Source: Amaranthus tricolor (taxonomy: Eukaryota > Streptophyta > Magnoliopsida > Caryophyllales > Amaranthaceae). From it: a stretch of DNA of 64,000 nucleotides. Of this stretch, positions 50,502 to 63,130 are shown piece after piece. The notes below the pieces were generated by a model, which worked only from the letters and a program-made list of their open reading frames with translations, searched no databases and had not been told where the DNA came from. The stretch is from contig NC_080049.1 of the NCBI RefSeq assembly GCF_026212465.1, positions 36,062,885-36,126,884 on the forward strand, written 5' to 3'. The position numbers and the translations under genes are program-made. Numbering within the stretch: position 1 is the stretch's first letter; every line of letters begins with the position of its first letter.

Positions 50502-50584
50502 TTTTGCTTCATGAAATGGTAATTTCGCAGCATGGGGAATCAATACAAGATCACCTCATTCATACAAAGCTGTGATTTTGCTTC
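50437..50584 (+). repeat. 74-bp tandem duplication spanning the polygalacturonase stop codon
   Basis: Unit 1 (50437-50510) holds the last 21 codons, the stop codon and 9 bases of 3'-UTR. Unit 2 (50511-50584) follows directly and differs at one base (CAGAGC versus CAAAGC). Because the stop in unit 1 is retained, unit 2 is now 3'-UTR. Confidence 0.95.
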
Positions 50585-52355
50585 TACAGTACTAACGTTT
50601 ATACATACTTTTGGAAGGATTTTTTTAATTTTCCTAATTTTTTACTTAACAATTTGGATTGTAATGATGCAATATATATTTTGGTACAAAAATGATTGTT
50701 ATTGATGGAAAATTAGTGCAAGTTGAAGTTGGTGCCAAACGGGAAGTATTCTATGCAATTGTTGTACACCTGTTTTTGGCCTAATCAATCAAAACCAATA
50801 GAAAATATTCTAATATCGTTTTTTTGTTCAAATCCTAAATTTCTTGTATCTTGTAGGACTTTAAGTTGGATACAATATAATGGGTATGCTATTTGTTGTA
50901 AATGCACTATTTATATTTGGCGATAATTAGTGCATACAAGTCTCTCCGGCTCTAGCTTTCTAATCTTTCTTATCAGTTTGTTTATATCTTATCTTTGCAC
51001 ATGCCTAAACCATTTTAAAAAATTCTCTTTCATCTTTTTCTCTATATTTGCAACTCCTAAACGCTTTCTAACATCTTCGTTTTGAATTCTATTCGTCAAG
51101 GTTTCCCGCCCATCGTCCATCATCAAACCATTCTCATTGTTGATACTCTCATCTTTCTACTATGATCCTTTCTAAAAGCCCAACATTTTGTCTATATAGT
51201 AACATCGGTCAAATGATCATTCAATAAACTTACCTTTTAACTCTAAAAGTGTACACCTCGATCACATCTTGATCTATATATTATACTTATTAAGTAAAAG
51301 TACTTACCTTTAAAATAGTGCGGATCAAGTCTATACAAAATGTTCTCAAAAGAAAGAAGCTTATAACAATATAGAACACGAGTCATAGCCAAAGGAATTA
51401 ACGATATTTAATTTTGTATTGGTAGTATCATTTTATTATTATTTTTTAAAGAAAAAGTCCTCAATTATTAAGTTAACTCATAATTTTTAGTATTATTAGC
51501 ATTATTTTGCATATATGAATGTATGAATGGTGATATTTTCTTATTATATAATAAGTTCAATAAAAAAATAAGTTTCACCTTTAAGTAGCTTTTACTTTAA
51601 CCCAAAACAAAGATTAAAATGACAAAGAAAAAGTAAAATAATTTTTTTTTTATGGAATTATAGAAACTTATTATCATCTGTTAGTGTTATAATTAGACTC
51701 AAAACCAAAAAATCGAATCCTATTAATCTTATTTCAGTTGGTGATCTAATTACTTTAATTGAATTAATTAATGGGTAAAATAAATTTATTTTGATTAGAA
51801 TAAACAAAATATGCGGAAGAAAACAATTGTTTGTTATTATAGTACTACTAGTATACGCTACTATTAAGCAATTATTATTTTTGATTTGTAAATCATTAAA
51901 AATTTCTTTGTTCTTTCATAAATTATGTCTTTCATACATCAGAAAACAATTGATAGTATTATAATTATTTTTATTTCGATTTTTACTTAATCATTTCCTT
52001 CTCTCGACCTAATTTACAATTTTATAATCAAAAAATTTATGTCATGCTCATAAAACTAATTGCAAAATATCTATTAAAAACCTTAATACATTAATATTCA
52101 TGATACTATTAAAAATTGTGGAATAATAAGATTAACATAAACCCATTTGAATAGAAACATATATGCTATGATTTTCTATCATATGCATTCAAAAAATCAA
52201 TAGAATTAAGAAAAAAAAAAACTAAAATCAATTTAATGTAAAAAATAAAACTTTGAATTATTCATCTAAACTAGAATAAAGACATAAAAATTACTACTTA
52301 TTCATAATTAAAATTCCTAATAACAAAAATTATGTTAATAATAAAAAAAATGAAA
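50585..52355. other. AT-rich intergenic sequence
   Basis: The 3' flank of the polygalacturonase is followed by AT-rich DNA. No gene or element end recognised; the 50723-50926 open frame has no protein-like features. Confidence 0.4.
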
Positions 52356-52745
52356 TTAAAATAGATGAAAATTCCTACAATTCCTCCATGTAATATCTTG
52401 ATGAGCCCACTTACGGAACCAAAAGTTGAGAACACAATGACCATGAACTCTATATTTAGAATTGGTTCCATCATCATCATCCACTACATTTATTTTGACT
52501 GTTTCTTGACGATCAAATATAATTTCAGAACAAATAATACAATTCTCATTGCTAATCGGCTGAAATACCAAATCTCTAACTTCTTCATTATACTCGGGTT
52601 TCTCCATTAAGGGCCTTAGAACTTCAGCTTTACAATTATTGTTATTGTCTTCTATTTTTGGGTATGATTCGTAGCCCATGCTACAACATGAATACAATAA
52701 ATTTCCAACCCTTTCTTTTATTTCTTCCAAAATTAGAAACAACAT
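52356..52745 (-). CDS. Small hypothetical protein with a RING-like half-motif (129 aa)
   Basis: The first ATG in the frame is at 52745. The protein has an acidic, Asn-rich middle and then CIICSEIIFDR, followed about 25 residues later by HGHCVLNFWFRKWA. This resembles the first zinc-ligand pairs of a RING-H2 finger, but the terminal CPxC pair is absent; the chain ends WRNCRNFHLF. A GTAAGT donor-like site lies in the codons for FRKW (near 52412), so the true protein could splice into a downstream exon that supplies the missing cysteines, but I could not find that exon. It may be a real small gene or a broken ubiquitin-ligase fragment. Confidence 0.4.
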   Translation of the reverse strand: MLFLILEEIKERVGNLLYSCCSMGYESYPKIEDNNNNCKAEVLRPLMEKPEYNEEVRDLVFQPISNENCIICSEIIFDRQETVKINVVDDDDGTNSKYRVHGHCVLNFWFRKWAHQDITWRNCRNFHLF

Positions 52746-52946
52746 ATTTACCCTCACTAATGAGTAAAACTTTGTTCGAATTAGGGTAGGCCGAGAAAAG
52801 AAGAAGTTTGATGAGATTTGATTCTAGATCGTAAGTTAAAAAAAAAGTTGTATTTGTATTTGCTTTAACTGAGACAATATCTTATTTTTTTATTTTGAAG
52901 TGTATTTATATATTTTGATAGCCAATATGAGGGGTTGTTTTTATAA

Positions 52947-53195
52947 GCTAGTCTCTTGAGAGATCGTTTCTTTGATAGATTTATCTCAAGCTCAGCCCAT
53001 TAAAGATTAATGCTTACTTACCGTATTTATAATACCTACTTATATTATTTTTAATGCTTACTTATTGTATCCTTAATGCCTACTTTCAATATCTTAAATG
53101 TCTGCTTACATTATTCTTAATGCCTACTTATAATATTTAAAAACTATATAATAAGCCGGTCCAATTGGAAACCGTCTTTGACGAGAATTTGGGTG
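52947..53195 (+). mobile_element. Mutator-type MITE with 22-bp internal array, copy 2 (249 bp)
   Basis: Perfect 9-bp target duplication TTTTTATAA at 52938-52946 and 53196-53204. It begins GCTAGTCTCTTGAGAGATC and ends GACGAGAATTTGGGTG. It carries the same six-unit array (TTAATGCCTACTTA... units of about 22 bp) as copies 1 and 3. Confidence 0.9.
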
Positions 53196-53204
53196 TTTTT
53201 ATAA

Positions 53205-54462
53205 TTGAAAAAAAGTTAGGATAGAATTATAAATCTTAACAGAATTAAAAAGATAATTAATTTAAAAGGTGTTTTCGTGTGTAGGTTTAAAATATGAAAT
53301 GATATATTTTTTAAATATTTACGACTCAAATTACATTCCAAAGTATTCTAACTATAATTATGCCTTGGAATGACAACAGTAACTACAAAGTAGGAAGAAT
53401 TATAGAAAAAAATGGTAAACCGTGTGTAAAATACAACACTATGTGAACTTATATTTATGTTATCACTCTAAACAATACAAAAGACCGAGTTTGGAATTAT
53501 TCAAAGAAAAACTCAATAATTTTTTAAATATAATTTTCATATTTAATTTTTTAAGTGAAAGATGCTCAAACATGTTGAAATGGTTAAATGGCAGATCGGC
53601 ATGATTTTGGATTGAGCTCTTTTACGTTAGATACATATCGAGTTAATTTCGATTCAGGTTATTATCATGAATTTGTCTAAATTTGAATCAATCAAACAGA
53701 TAAAAGATTTTAAGTTTTTTTCTTTATCATAAACTATTTCAATAAAACATAAAAAAAAATTTAATTTTACTTATATAAGGATTGACTAATATACAAAATG
53801 TACAAGGTTTTGGCAACAAGTAGCTGCTACCAGATTAAGCAACTTTGCGGTTGCTCGTTGACGAAAAAGGGTCATATTGTCTCACTAAACAAAGTAACAT
53901 TAATTAAATAATTAAAAAAGGTCTTCTATAAAAATATTCATATATATTAAATATTAATACTTCAATGGCTTTAAATTATTTGGTACTTGTTTTTAGTGGA
54001 TTGTCTTAAAGTAATTGCAACATTTTTTTTTAATAAACTTTTACTTATCAAACTTTAAATTAAAATCTAACCAAATATATTACACCATATAATAAATTTA
54101 ACTCATCTACTTCCTAATACTAAAATTCTTTTCTATCTAAAATTTTATAAAAATGATTTAAAAGTTAAAACTTAAGATAACAATTAATTTGAGATGAAGA
54201 GCCTTAATTCTTTTACTTTAGTATAAATTCTTACGATAGACTTTAAGTTGATACTCTGAACACTTGATAAATACCATTTTCTATCTTGCCCCTAATTTAT
54301 CATGTTAGACTTTTTAGTTAACACTTTTACGACAAAAATCTTAACAATAAATTTATGCACCTACAAAAACGTTTTTTCTTGGGGACTAATTTATTTTAGT
54401 GTCTCTCATATTCTCTTCCTTTTAAACAAAGACTATACCAAATAACACTTTAACATTGCCTA
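53205..54462. other. AT-rich intergenic sequence
   Basis: No gene recognised between the second and third Mutator-type MITE copies. Confidence 0.4.
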
Positions 54463-54471
54463 AAAAATATA

Positions 54472-54724
54472 TACAAATTCTTGTGAGAGACGGTCTCAAA
54501 CAGACCATCTCTAATTAGGCCTACCCATTTAAAATATTGTAAGTAAGCATTATGGATAATTAAGTAGACATTTAAGATATTAAAAGTAAGCATTAAGAAT
54601 ACGATAAGTAAGCAATAAGGATAATATAAGTAGGCATTAAAAACACAGTACGTAGACATTAATTTTTAATGGGCTGAACCTAAGATATATCTCTCGAAAA
54701 AACCGCTTCTCAATTAGCTAGCTC
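54472..54724 (-). mobile_element. Mutator-type MITE with 22-bp internal array, copy 3 (253 bp)
   Basis: It is the opposite orientation to copies 1 and 2. A perfect 9-bp duplication AAAAATATA lies at 54463-54471 and 54725-54733. It starts TACAAATTCTTGTGAGAGAC and ends TTAGCTAGCTC. The array reads as TAAGTAGGCATTAA-type units on this strand. Confidence 0.9.
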
Positions 54725-54783
54725 AAAAATATAATACTCTGAGACCTGAGTACTAACAATACCCTTATGGTCTTATCCCTTAA

Positions 54784-55349
54784 CCTGGAATACACGGACA
54801 CGCCATTGAACCTACGTGTTGCGTGTCGGACACGGACACGCGAAAATCCGTGTCCAACACGCCAAATGAAGTGTCCAATATTTTAATATTTTCCGGACAC
54901 GCGGACACGGCAAGGACACGGAAGGGACACGGCAAGGAGTCAAGGACACGTTTTTTTTTTTTAAAATAATAATAATTATTTTTTATTTCTACATGGTGTT
55001 GCTCCACCTCCATTCCCATTTTTTTTATATCCTCTTTGAATATTTGTTAATTGTTATTTGTTAATGTTAAATTGTTAATGTTAAATTGTTAATGTGTTAT
55101 TTGTTAATCTTAAATTCTTAATCTTAGTGTTTGTAATTTGAATTTTGAAAAGTTGAAAAATTGTGAGTTTTATGTTTTTAAAGTGTTTATTTACATATAT
55201 CAAATGAAAGATTGTAAAATTATCTTTAATTTAATATATTTATTATATTACCATTTTCATGTCCCCGTGTCTGCCATTTTTAAGTTGGCATTTTTCTGTA
55301 CTTATGTCGTGTCCGTGTCCGTGTCCGTGTCCGTTTTAGTGCAACCTAG
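54784..55349. mobile_element. hAT-like foldback element with GTGTCC/GGACAC arms, 566 bp
   Basis: The left arm is rich in GGACACG and the right arm ends with four GTGTCC units (about 55308-55333), then GTTTTAGTGCAACCTAG. CCCTTAA is repeated at 54777-54783 and 55350-55356, a 7-bp remnant of a likely 8-bp duplication. The open frames 54780-55019 and 55138-55356 are within it and are not genes. Confidence 0.6.
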
Positions 55350-55537
55350 CCCTTAAACCATTTGCTTTTCATTTCATTACTCAAATCAAACACCCCCATA
55401 AAGATGGTGGAGGTAAGAGAAATCCTTAATTCAATAAGAATGTAGAATATAAGCCAACTTCAACTTAAAAGCCAATATATAATACCACTAAACCAAACAA
55501 TGGTTGCCGGTTGGAATAATTTTATTTTTAGTTAATA

Positions 55538-55798
55538 CTTCCTCCCTTCTTATTTAGTTTGCAACATTGTTGACCTCGACACTATTTATCAAGCAACTTG
55601 ACTTTCATATTCATGGTAATTTATAAATTAAAACATAGTCATATGAGATCTTGTTTAAATCGTTTCGATTCAACATTTATTAATTTCTTTTTTCCATAAT
55701 TGTTTGATATGCATAATTAGAATTATTAACGATTGAAGTCGTAAATTGAGAGACGTAAAAAAGCAAATATTACAAGTAAAAAAGAACGGAGAAAATAG
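55538..55798. mobile_element. Stowaway-type MITE
   Basis: It starts CTTCCTCCCTTCTTATTT after TA (55536-55537). The right end is AAGAACGGAGAAAATAG before TA (55799-55800). Confidence 0.6.
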
Positions 55799-56108
55799 TA
55801 TAGACTACGGAGTAGTATCTTGTTGGTATACTAGAGGCAAATTACTACATAAAAATTGCCAAGCATAAGTTACATAATTGGAGACTACATATTATTAGAA
55901 TATGCAATGATCATCTTGTCCTACACACATTGCAAAGCTATATCAAAACTGAAGATACCTTCCAAGTTCCAACAGGTAACAGTACATCTGTGAGTTCTTC
56001 TATCCATTGCCTCCATTGTTGGCACTTCGATTTTGCAGCAAATCAAAGTGAGTTTTAATAGCCCTCCTTCATCGATTGTCTGATAATCTCTTTGCCGCAC
56101 ATTCGCCT

Positions 56109-56481
56109 TCATTGAAGTAGCTTGGTGCCTGCCAATGGAGCAAACACACCTTTGGAAAACAGTGACGTAGGTTGTGACTTATGAGCACACTTGAGCAAGA
56201 AAGCCTTGCAGACCTGTGACTGTAAACAGATGTGTCAACATCTTTCAAACATGTAACTTAGTTAGGATGTGATGAAGTTCATAGTCATATATTAATTCTA
56301 TATTAAAGAAAACAATGAAACCAATCTGAATTATAGTACTAAATATTTGGAATTCTGACTTACACTCAAACATCCAGTTTGTATGATGTTTGAGCCCAAA
56401 ATCTGGTAAGCAGGCTCATTCCCCCCGGAGTTGAGTAACCAAAAGGCACTAGAAATCTCCACTCCATCACCAAAGAGCAAC
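56109..56481 (-). CDS. Two putative 3'-terminal exons of an unrecognised gene
   Basis: Exon a, 56481-56364, lies between AAG and GTAAGT and reads LLFGDGVEISSAFWLLNSGG, then NEPAYQILGSNIIQTGCLS (39 codons). Exon b, 56219-56109 (after TTTACAG; alternatively from 56213), reads VCKAFLLKCAHKSQPTSLFS, then KGVFAPLAGTKLLQ and a stop. The phases agree (exon a ends at a codon boundary) and both look protein-like, but I do not recognise the family and found no convincing upstream exons. A CT-rich tract on the minus strand at about 59380-59470 could be the leader of such a gene. It could also be chance open sequence. Confidence 0.35.
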
Positions 56482-59400
56482 CTTAAACATTGTCATTACC
56501 AAAGATAAGATTGCAAAAACCATAAGAATAGTTTGTTTGGCTTCTACAAGAAATCAAACAGACCTCACTAGTGAGAAATTGGTTAGCAAAGTGGAGTGTT
56601 GGTTGGGAAGTTGAAACTTAGCCATGGGATGACATATGATGAGCTCTTACAAACCACATAACAGAGTTAAGCAGCTGTAAAGTTGAGCCACAAAACGAAT
56701 TGATGACCATACAGTGATTTAATCAGCATCCATGAGGTTAAGATTGCCACCTTTCCATAGCTTAATCTTAGAGTGATTCGAACTAAATGGCAAAGCAAAC
56801 GTTTTTACACTTGGTAAAAAACAAGTAGAGAAAACACTATTTTAAGAGACTAAGATATCAGGGGATTCTCTACAAAAAGAGATGAACCCTAGTTAAAAGG
56901 TGTTTCCTTCACAAAATGCAGAGGTAAGTGTCATGAAAGGGAATTCTTACATAGAGTAACTAGGAATGTTTCCATCACTTTATGTTTGACAGATAACCTC
57001 ATTGAAGGGTATGATGTAGTATATTATCGATCAAAAAATAAATTGCATTTGCTCGTAAAGGAAAAAGGAAAGGCGACTAATCACGAGGAACTAGGACGTT
57101 TTCCCATTGTAGGGATGCCTTGAACTAAAGCAATGAATAAATGATGGTTTCATTCCCGCCAATTTAGCATATATACGCTACAAAAGTATAGAAATTCCGA
57201 CCTTTTATGACTAAAAGATGAGTAACAATAATGGAAAAAACTAATTCCGGCAATATAGGTCAACTACATAAACCAAAACAAATTAGCATGGTTGATATTC
57301 GCTAACAAAACTATATATTATCCTGCATCTATTATACTAACATACTTGCATACAAACATGAAAGTTAACTTCAATGGTCATTCACATGTATCAACTTCAA
57401 TTTATTTGTAATTTCATCTCCTTGGAAGCTCAACTGCTAGCCAAATTAAAACTTATGCTTCAGATGATGACATTTTTGAAATGCACAAAATATGAAGGTG
57501 ATGCATTAGCCTACAGTCCTACACATTGTACATTAGACATTTTTCTTCTAAACTTTCACATTGTCTTATAATTTTATTGAAAAAAATCCTAATTGATATT
57601 GCAAATTAATTGATAACTAAATGTACAGACACATGAACAATAACTTCCATTGATGTCAATATATGTAGCATGTTTAAGTGTCAGAAATTAATGTCAACTG
57701 TGAACCCAGAGTTACTGCTATTTATTGTAGACTACCAATAGTTAGGAGTATTTATCATATCCTACCAAAACTATTTTAGCATGCAGGTCACCTCGAATTT
57801 TCCATGGCTTTGTTTGCTAGTACAATTATTGTCTACAGGATTAGCAAGTAGAAAGTTTTACACAAGTTGGGCAAATCCTTATATTCAATTGAGTTATGGC
57901 AACCAGCTGGTCATATTAAGAATGTATTCATCATAATCCATACCTACTTGCACAATTGAGTAATACAAATCAAATAAGTCCGTTTTGATCGTCAACCAAA
58001 ATCACTTTGATGTTATTTGAACAAAGCATAGAAAAATGTAGGAGTACTACAAATTTGTTTTTAATTTTTTTTTTTTTTTTTTTTTGAAAATTTTTTTTTG
58101 AGTTTAATACACGTTTGTCCCTTTAAATTTGCTATTAAAAATGACATGTTGTGAGGAAAAATATCATTTTCGATTGCAAATACAAAGAGACAAAGAGAGT
58201 ATATTTTAAGGAGTCTTTTATACTGTCTACTAATCCTAATACGTCCCCATTCACTATTCCTTTGTAAACTTTTTCTCTAGAATCTAGATTGCATAACACA
58301 TTTCATCACCTCTAGGAGTATTTACTAACAAGGAAAGCTCCATCCTTCCTAAAAAGAATAGGCTATGTACTAAGCATTTGAATCTTAAATCAAGTACAGG
58401 AGCCTTTTTCCAATGCCTTTTTCTTTTAAAAATACCCGCTACATTTTCTATTTTTGGCAATTTCATATTACTTGCTACATTTTCCGTTTTTAGTAATAAA
58501 ACAATCATTTAAAGTTCTACCTACCCCTATTTTTATCCTACTCTATACTCTATAATAAAATACTATACTATACTCTATAAAGTAACCTAACAACCAATTT
58601 TTCATTTTTCTTTTTCAATTAACAATAATAAAATACTATACTTTATAAAGTAAACAATCAGCTACAGCCTATAGTGTAGGTCAATCACTTTTCTTAATTC
58701 CCGTGCCCATGCAAATGTAGCAACAATTATGGAACGGAGGAAGTACAAATCAAATCTATACATTTTTTCTGTGCTAAACCTTGCTTTCATTTTAACTTTC
58801 ACTCACAACTTCAGAACAGTTCATTGCAGTTGCGGGATCTTACCCTATATTACCATGTCAAGAATATCAAATTAGATGCTCTACCCAGATAAACATTGGA
58901 AAAAGGCCCAACTTTTGGTGTAAAAAACAATAGATAAACATACTTCAAAAAAACTTTAAACCTATTTTTGAACCTTAAACCTAACAAACCTCAAGATGTT
59001 GGTTAAGAGTCCCACCTTTTTAGATTCTAAGAGTCCGGTTACCAGATACTAGAATTAATGGAGTAAAAACACAAAGATCATGATCTCGATTCTCAAAGGT
59101 GGTATGAAATATGAATGGCATACTTTCTTTCATCTCTTTCAATTTGCTACATTATATCTAAAATTTTTAATAACAAATTCAAAGAAACAGTACTTCTCAG
59201 TTCTCAACCACAAAATTAGATCTGTGATTTCTAAGGGGGAAAAAGAGCTTTAAATTTGTAAGGGCATTAAACTCTGCCAATGTCCCTCAAATCTTATTGC
59301 TCCAAAGAATATGAAAATTCGTAAAAGAGACAAAAAGTTTGTCTCTCTCCAAACTACGTGCATCGATAGAAATCTTACACTTGTAAGAAACAGAAGAGGA

Positions 59401-60214
59401 AGAGGAAGAGGAGAAATGTATGATGGGAGGGAAGAGAAAGGGAGAAACAAAAGTGATAGATCTTTGGCACTCAATATTCACATGCCTAAACAACAAAAAC
59501 AAATACTATCAATGACCTAGATTTGGCCTTTGGAAGCTTTTTACTTTGAGTTTTCTTTTCTAACACTCTTTAAACTCTAATTTTAAAGATACTCCGTGAA
59601 CTCCCTAGCTTGTCCCCTGTCGTTTTGTTTCTTCTCTTGTTTTTTTGTTACAAGGGTGTTAAGTAGTGTCCCAAATAACGTTGGATGGTGGCATGCCACT
59701 CATCTTGTCATTGGTTGTACTTGTACATGCTTATCTCTTCTACGTGGCTTAACTTAACTAGTTTTAAGATGTGCAGAATCACACATCCTATTATGATGGT
59801 AGATCTCTAAATGAAAAGTGAGGGTGCTACTATTATATATCGTTTCTAAGTAGATAAATAACAAGTAAATAGACAAATACAACTCAACTGAAATAAAGCT
59901 GATTATGGTTTATTCTTCAAATGTGCAAAATTTTAACTTGCACATCGAAATGGCAAAACACAATGTTAGTGGACTCACTTATGCTCATATACAACACCAA
60001 AAGTAAAATCTTGAGACAAGTGAGATTAACGGAACTACAACATTGCTTGGCATAATCAATACAACTCCACACTCCTTTTGTGTGGTTGTGTAGACAATAA
60101 ATCGAAATTATTTGCATTGCTAATGAATAAGGTCTCATGTCTAAAATAATCTACCTATCAAGTCTATATGATATAAAATCAAATAACTTAGAAAGTATAA
60201 ACACTTATATCCAA
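56482..60214. other. Low-repeat interval, possible introns of the minus-strand gene
   Basis: Few transposon signatures are seen; one Stowaway end (GGAACGGAGGAAG before TA) is at about 58733-58745, and a long T-run lies at 58060-58085. No exon could be assigned with confidence. The 59250-59520 frames overlap on opposite strands across a CT/GA-rich tract. Confidence 0.35.
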
Positions 60215-60277
60215 ATTATTATTATTATTATTATTATTATTGTTATTATTATTATATTATTATTATTATTATTATTA
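60215..60277. repeat. (ATT)n microsatellite
   Basis: About 20 trinucleotide units with two interruptions. Confidence 0.95.
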
Positions 60278-61190
60278 AATATATATATGTAAGTTTCCTT
60301 TTCTTTTTCTCTCCAGTTGCTGAGATTTGTGACAAGTATGGGATAATGGGATCAGCTACTATTTTGAGTAAAATATAATTTTTTTCACAAACAATATCTT
60401 ATATTGATTTAATTTCATTAATGCAACCAACCTCATAAAGACATGAACATACATAATATTAGATTCCTCAATATTTTAACAAAATGCCAACTACTGGCAA
60501 TGTCTCTATGTCTGCTCCTCCCTAAATTACCCAAATAAATGCAAGTTACAACAAGCGGGAGATCAAGAAGTTGGATTTTACATTTTGTCAATTATCCTAT
60601 GCTTCACACTAGCCGCCACATTACCCCAAGTTAAAAAATCTGTAATTTTCTAGTTTACCTTCCCAATTAAAAACTCGATCAGGTAGTCAAACAAGGCCTT
60701 GGGATGGCCAATTAAAGTCACAGGACGATGAAGACATCTTCAGGAAAAAAAAAATTTATGTCAAATGTCTATATCTCGGGTTAAGTTGAATATGGTAAGG
60801 ATGGTACTGAATGCCATATGCATGTGAACTATCAGACAAGGGTTTTTAATTTGCTGGTTAGAGCCTCCATCCTAATTAATACCACAAAATCCAAGACGTA
60901 ATCACATGTAGACATTCAATCTCTACAATATTAATTTCACACAATAATATTTTATTATAGCCTAAATAGGTTTGAAAATTGAAATAAATAATAATTATGT
61001 AATCTTCAGAAACCAAAAATATAGTTTTTGTTAACTCTTGATAGTAGTATCATCAATTATGACCTATAAATATTAAGTTGTTTACTAATGTGACATAAAA
61101 ACAATAGATCTTCTCAAGATTAGTTGATGTAACTACTTAATAATTCACAACTAAGAATAACATATAAACGCTATTTACAACACTAAAGGA
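60278..61190. other. Intergenic sequence, nothing recognised
   Basis: No gene, RNA or repeat end could be supported. Confidence 0.35.
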
Positions 61191-61298
61191 CTAATGTGAC
61201 CACAAGTAATATCATTGTAATTTGACCCTAATGTGACCACAAGTAATATCATTGTAATTTGACCCTAATGTGACCACAAGTAATATCATTGTAATTTG
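61191..61298 (+). repeat. 37-bp tandem repeat, about 2.9 perfect copies
   Basis: The unit begins CTAATGTGACCACAAGTAAT at 61191, 61228 and 61265. The copies look identical. Confidence 0.97.
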
Positions 61299-62261
61299 TA
61301 ATGTCACAAAAGTGGATAAAGATTATTCGGATGTTATTTGGTTAGCCTAATTTAAATCGTATTGATCAGATAATCAACTAAGTATTACTAGTATTCATCC
61401 ACACTTAAAGGTCACGATGATAACACATCGATATCTTGTACTTGCATAAAACTGCCTACAACCTGAATAAGCTAGTTAACATTATTCTTGTGGAATTAGA
61501 GTTCAAAATATTGGGATCTTCACCTCCGTATTTATTTTGATGTGTAATAAAAATTATAATGCGAAAAATGAAGTAGATTAAAGTTTGGATTTGAATATTC
61601 GGTTTTTCTTATTCATAACATAACTAGAGGAAAAACACTCCTATTTATACAAAAGATCAATGACTTAAACATAGATACCGGAATAACAAAATATCTTAAG
61701 TTCCTAAAATAAGAGGAAAATATTCTAACAAAATATTTCCTAAAATAAGAAGATAGAATAATATCAAAGTTTATTTTGTTCTTTATTTTCCTACATTCCC
61801 CCTCAAGTCTGGTCTCGAGATGACCGAACTAAACTTGCCTTGAAAAACTTCAATCACATTTTGCTTCAAAAAAGGGCTTGATCCCCCTAAGAAACAGGCC
61901 AACATTATCCAAGTAGTACAATCCGCCATTTTAATATCATAACAAACGATTTTCTGTATCTGGGCGTCCTATACAACACAACCATAAACGGTCATGAGAA
62001 CAGTACAATTAAGTTCCTTGGTGAGTTGGCTAATGAATAATAATTTCTACAGCAAATTAGAAATCACAAGCCTCCTTTTTAAATTGAAACATAATAAATT
62101 AGCAATTGGGTCTTCACAATCCACACGAACATAATCACCATTAGCAATTTTTATGCGAGTATGGTTGGTGAGTTTAATCGATTATAAAACACCCGAATCC
62201 CCCTCAATAAAAAATCCAAGAGTATGAAAGATTGTTATTAGGGTTAGTGCCTTAGTGGTTT

Positions 62262-62860
62262 GAAAATCGAGCCTTGGGCAAAAAAAGGTGACTCGGGTAT
62301 GAAAAAACTTGAGGGAATAGAGAGGAACCGGATACGTGGGCCCTCGGGTCACCCGTTTGTGGGCACGCGGGTTGGGGGTCCTGGGGTTAGGTTATTAGGG
62401 TTTTCATGGGTTGCCTCTATATATATATGGGTATTTAAGGGAAGTTTATTATTTTACCTTTCCCGTCTCTCAGATTGCTCTCCTCCCTTCCCTTGTTTGA
62501 GTCGACACACCAACCTGGGTTGGCCATGCCGCCGGTCCGGTGTACCGGCACCATGGTGGCCGCCACCCAGTGTTTATAGGCTGATTTTTCTTGTGGGTTT
62601 TGTGTGTCGTTTTTGATGATGGTTTGTGATGTTTGGTTCACAATTTGTGGATTCTGATTTTTAATGTTTAATGATGCTACTCTTTGGACCTTCTCTGAAA
62701 TTTTGGGTAAGTTTTGGTATTTGTTTATTGGACTTGGTTTCGGGGATTTGTGATTTTGTTGGCCATTGTCTGGATTTTTGGAGTTGATATGTTGATGTTG
62801 TTGGTTTTGAATTTTATGATGTCGATTTTGGTTTTTATGGGGGTGGGTTTCGGTGGGTTA
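62262..62860 (+). other. GC-richer segment with promoter-like layout inside the copia element
   Basis: On the plus strand a TATATATATGGG box (about 62421) is followed by a CT-rich leader-like tract (62458-62495) and then a GCCGCCGG/GTACCGGCACC-rich stretch. A GT-rich, intron-like sequence follows from about 62594. Its composition differs from the surrounding AT-rich element. This could be a captured host gene 5' end or simply element leader sequence. The 62260-62616 open frame has no recognised homology. Confidence 0.3.
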
Positions 62861-63130
62861 TGGGGCTATTTGTGGTGGTTTCAAAGTTTGCTGTGAGACA
62901 CCCAAAAAAGCCCAAGATGACATACCTTGCCCCCTGTCATCATGTGCTTCCTCTGGTTGTGGTGTTGTCATGGGTTGTGGGAGGGTTGTGACGACTTGTG
63001 CCTTGCCGTCGGTCTGGGTAACCGGTGCCTTGGCGGCGGCCTTTCGTTGCTTTAATTCCTCCCACCAATCCGGGTAGCCAATGAGTTTAAAGCATCCTTC
63101 CTTGGAGTGCCGAGAACCACCAGTGGTCAA
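62858..63130 (-). pseudogene. Copia gag fragment (nucleocapsid region)
   Basis: The frame reads GGSRHSKEGCFKLIGYPDWW, then EELKQRKAAAKAPVTQT. This matches the plant copia gag nucleocapsid motif (normally CxHCGGxxHxxxxCFKLIGYPxWW), but the first two zinc-knuckle cysteines are missing and an LTTGG sequence is in their place. It lies just downstream of the 5' LTR on the minus strand. Confidence 0.85.

Noticed and set aside
57001..57125. Plus-strand frame of about 42 codons after an AG (DNLIEGYDVVYYRSKNK...)
   Set aside because: It is short, with no donor, start or partner exon, so it is likely a chance open stretch.
59250..59520. Open frames of about 70 codons on both strands
   Set aside because: They overlap a CT/GA-rich simple tract; no protein-like motif. 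At most this is a leader of an unplaced minus-strand gene.
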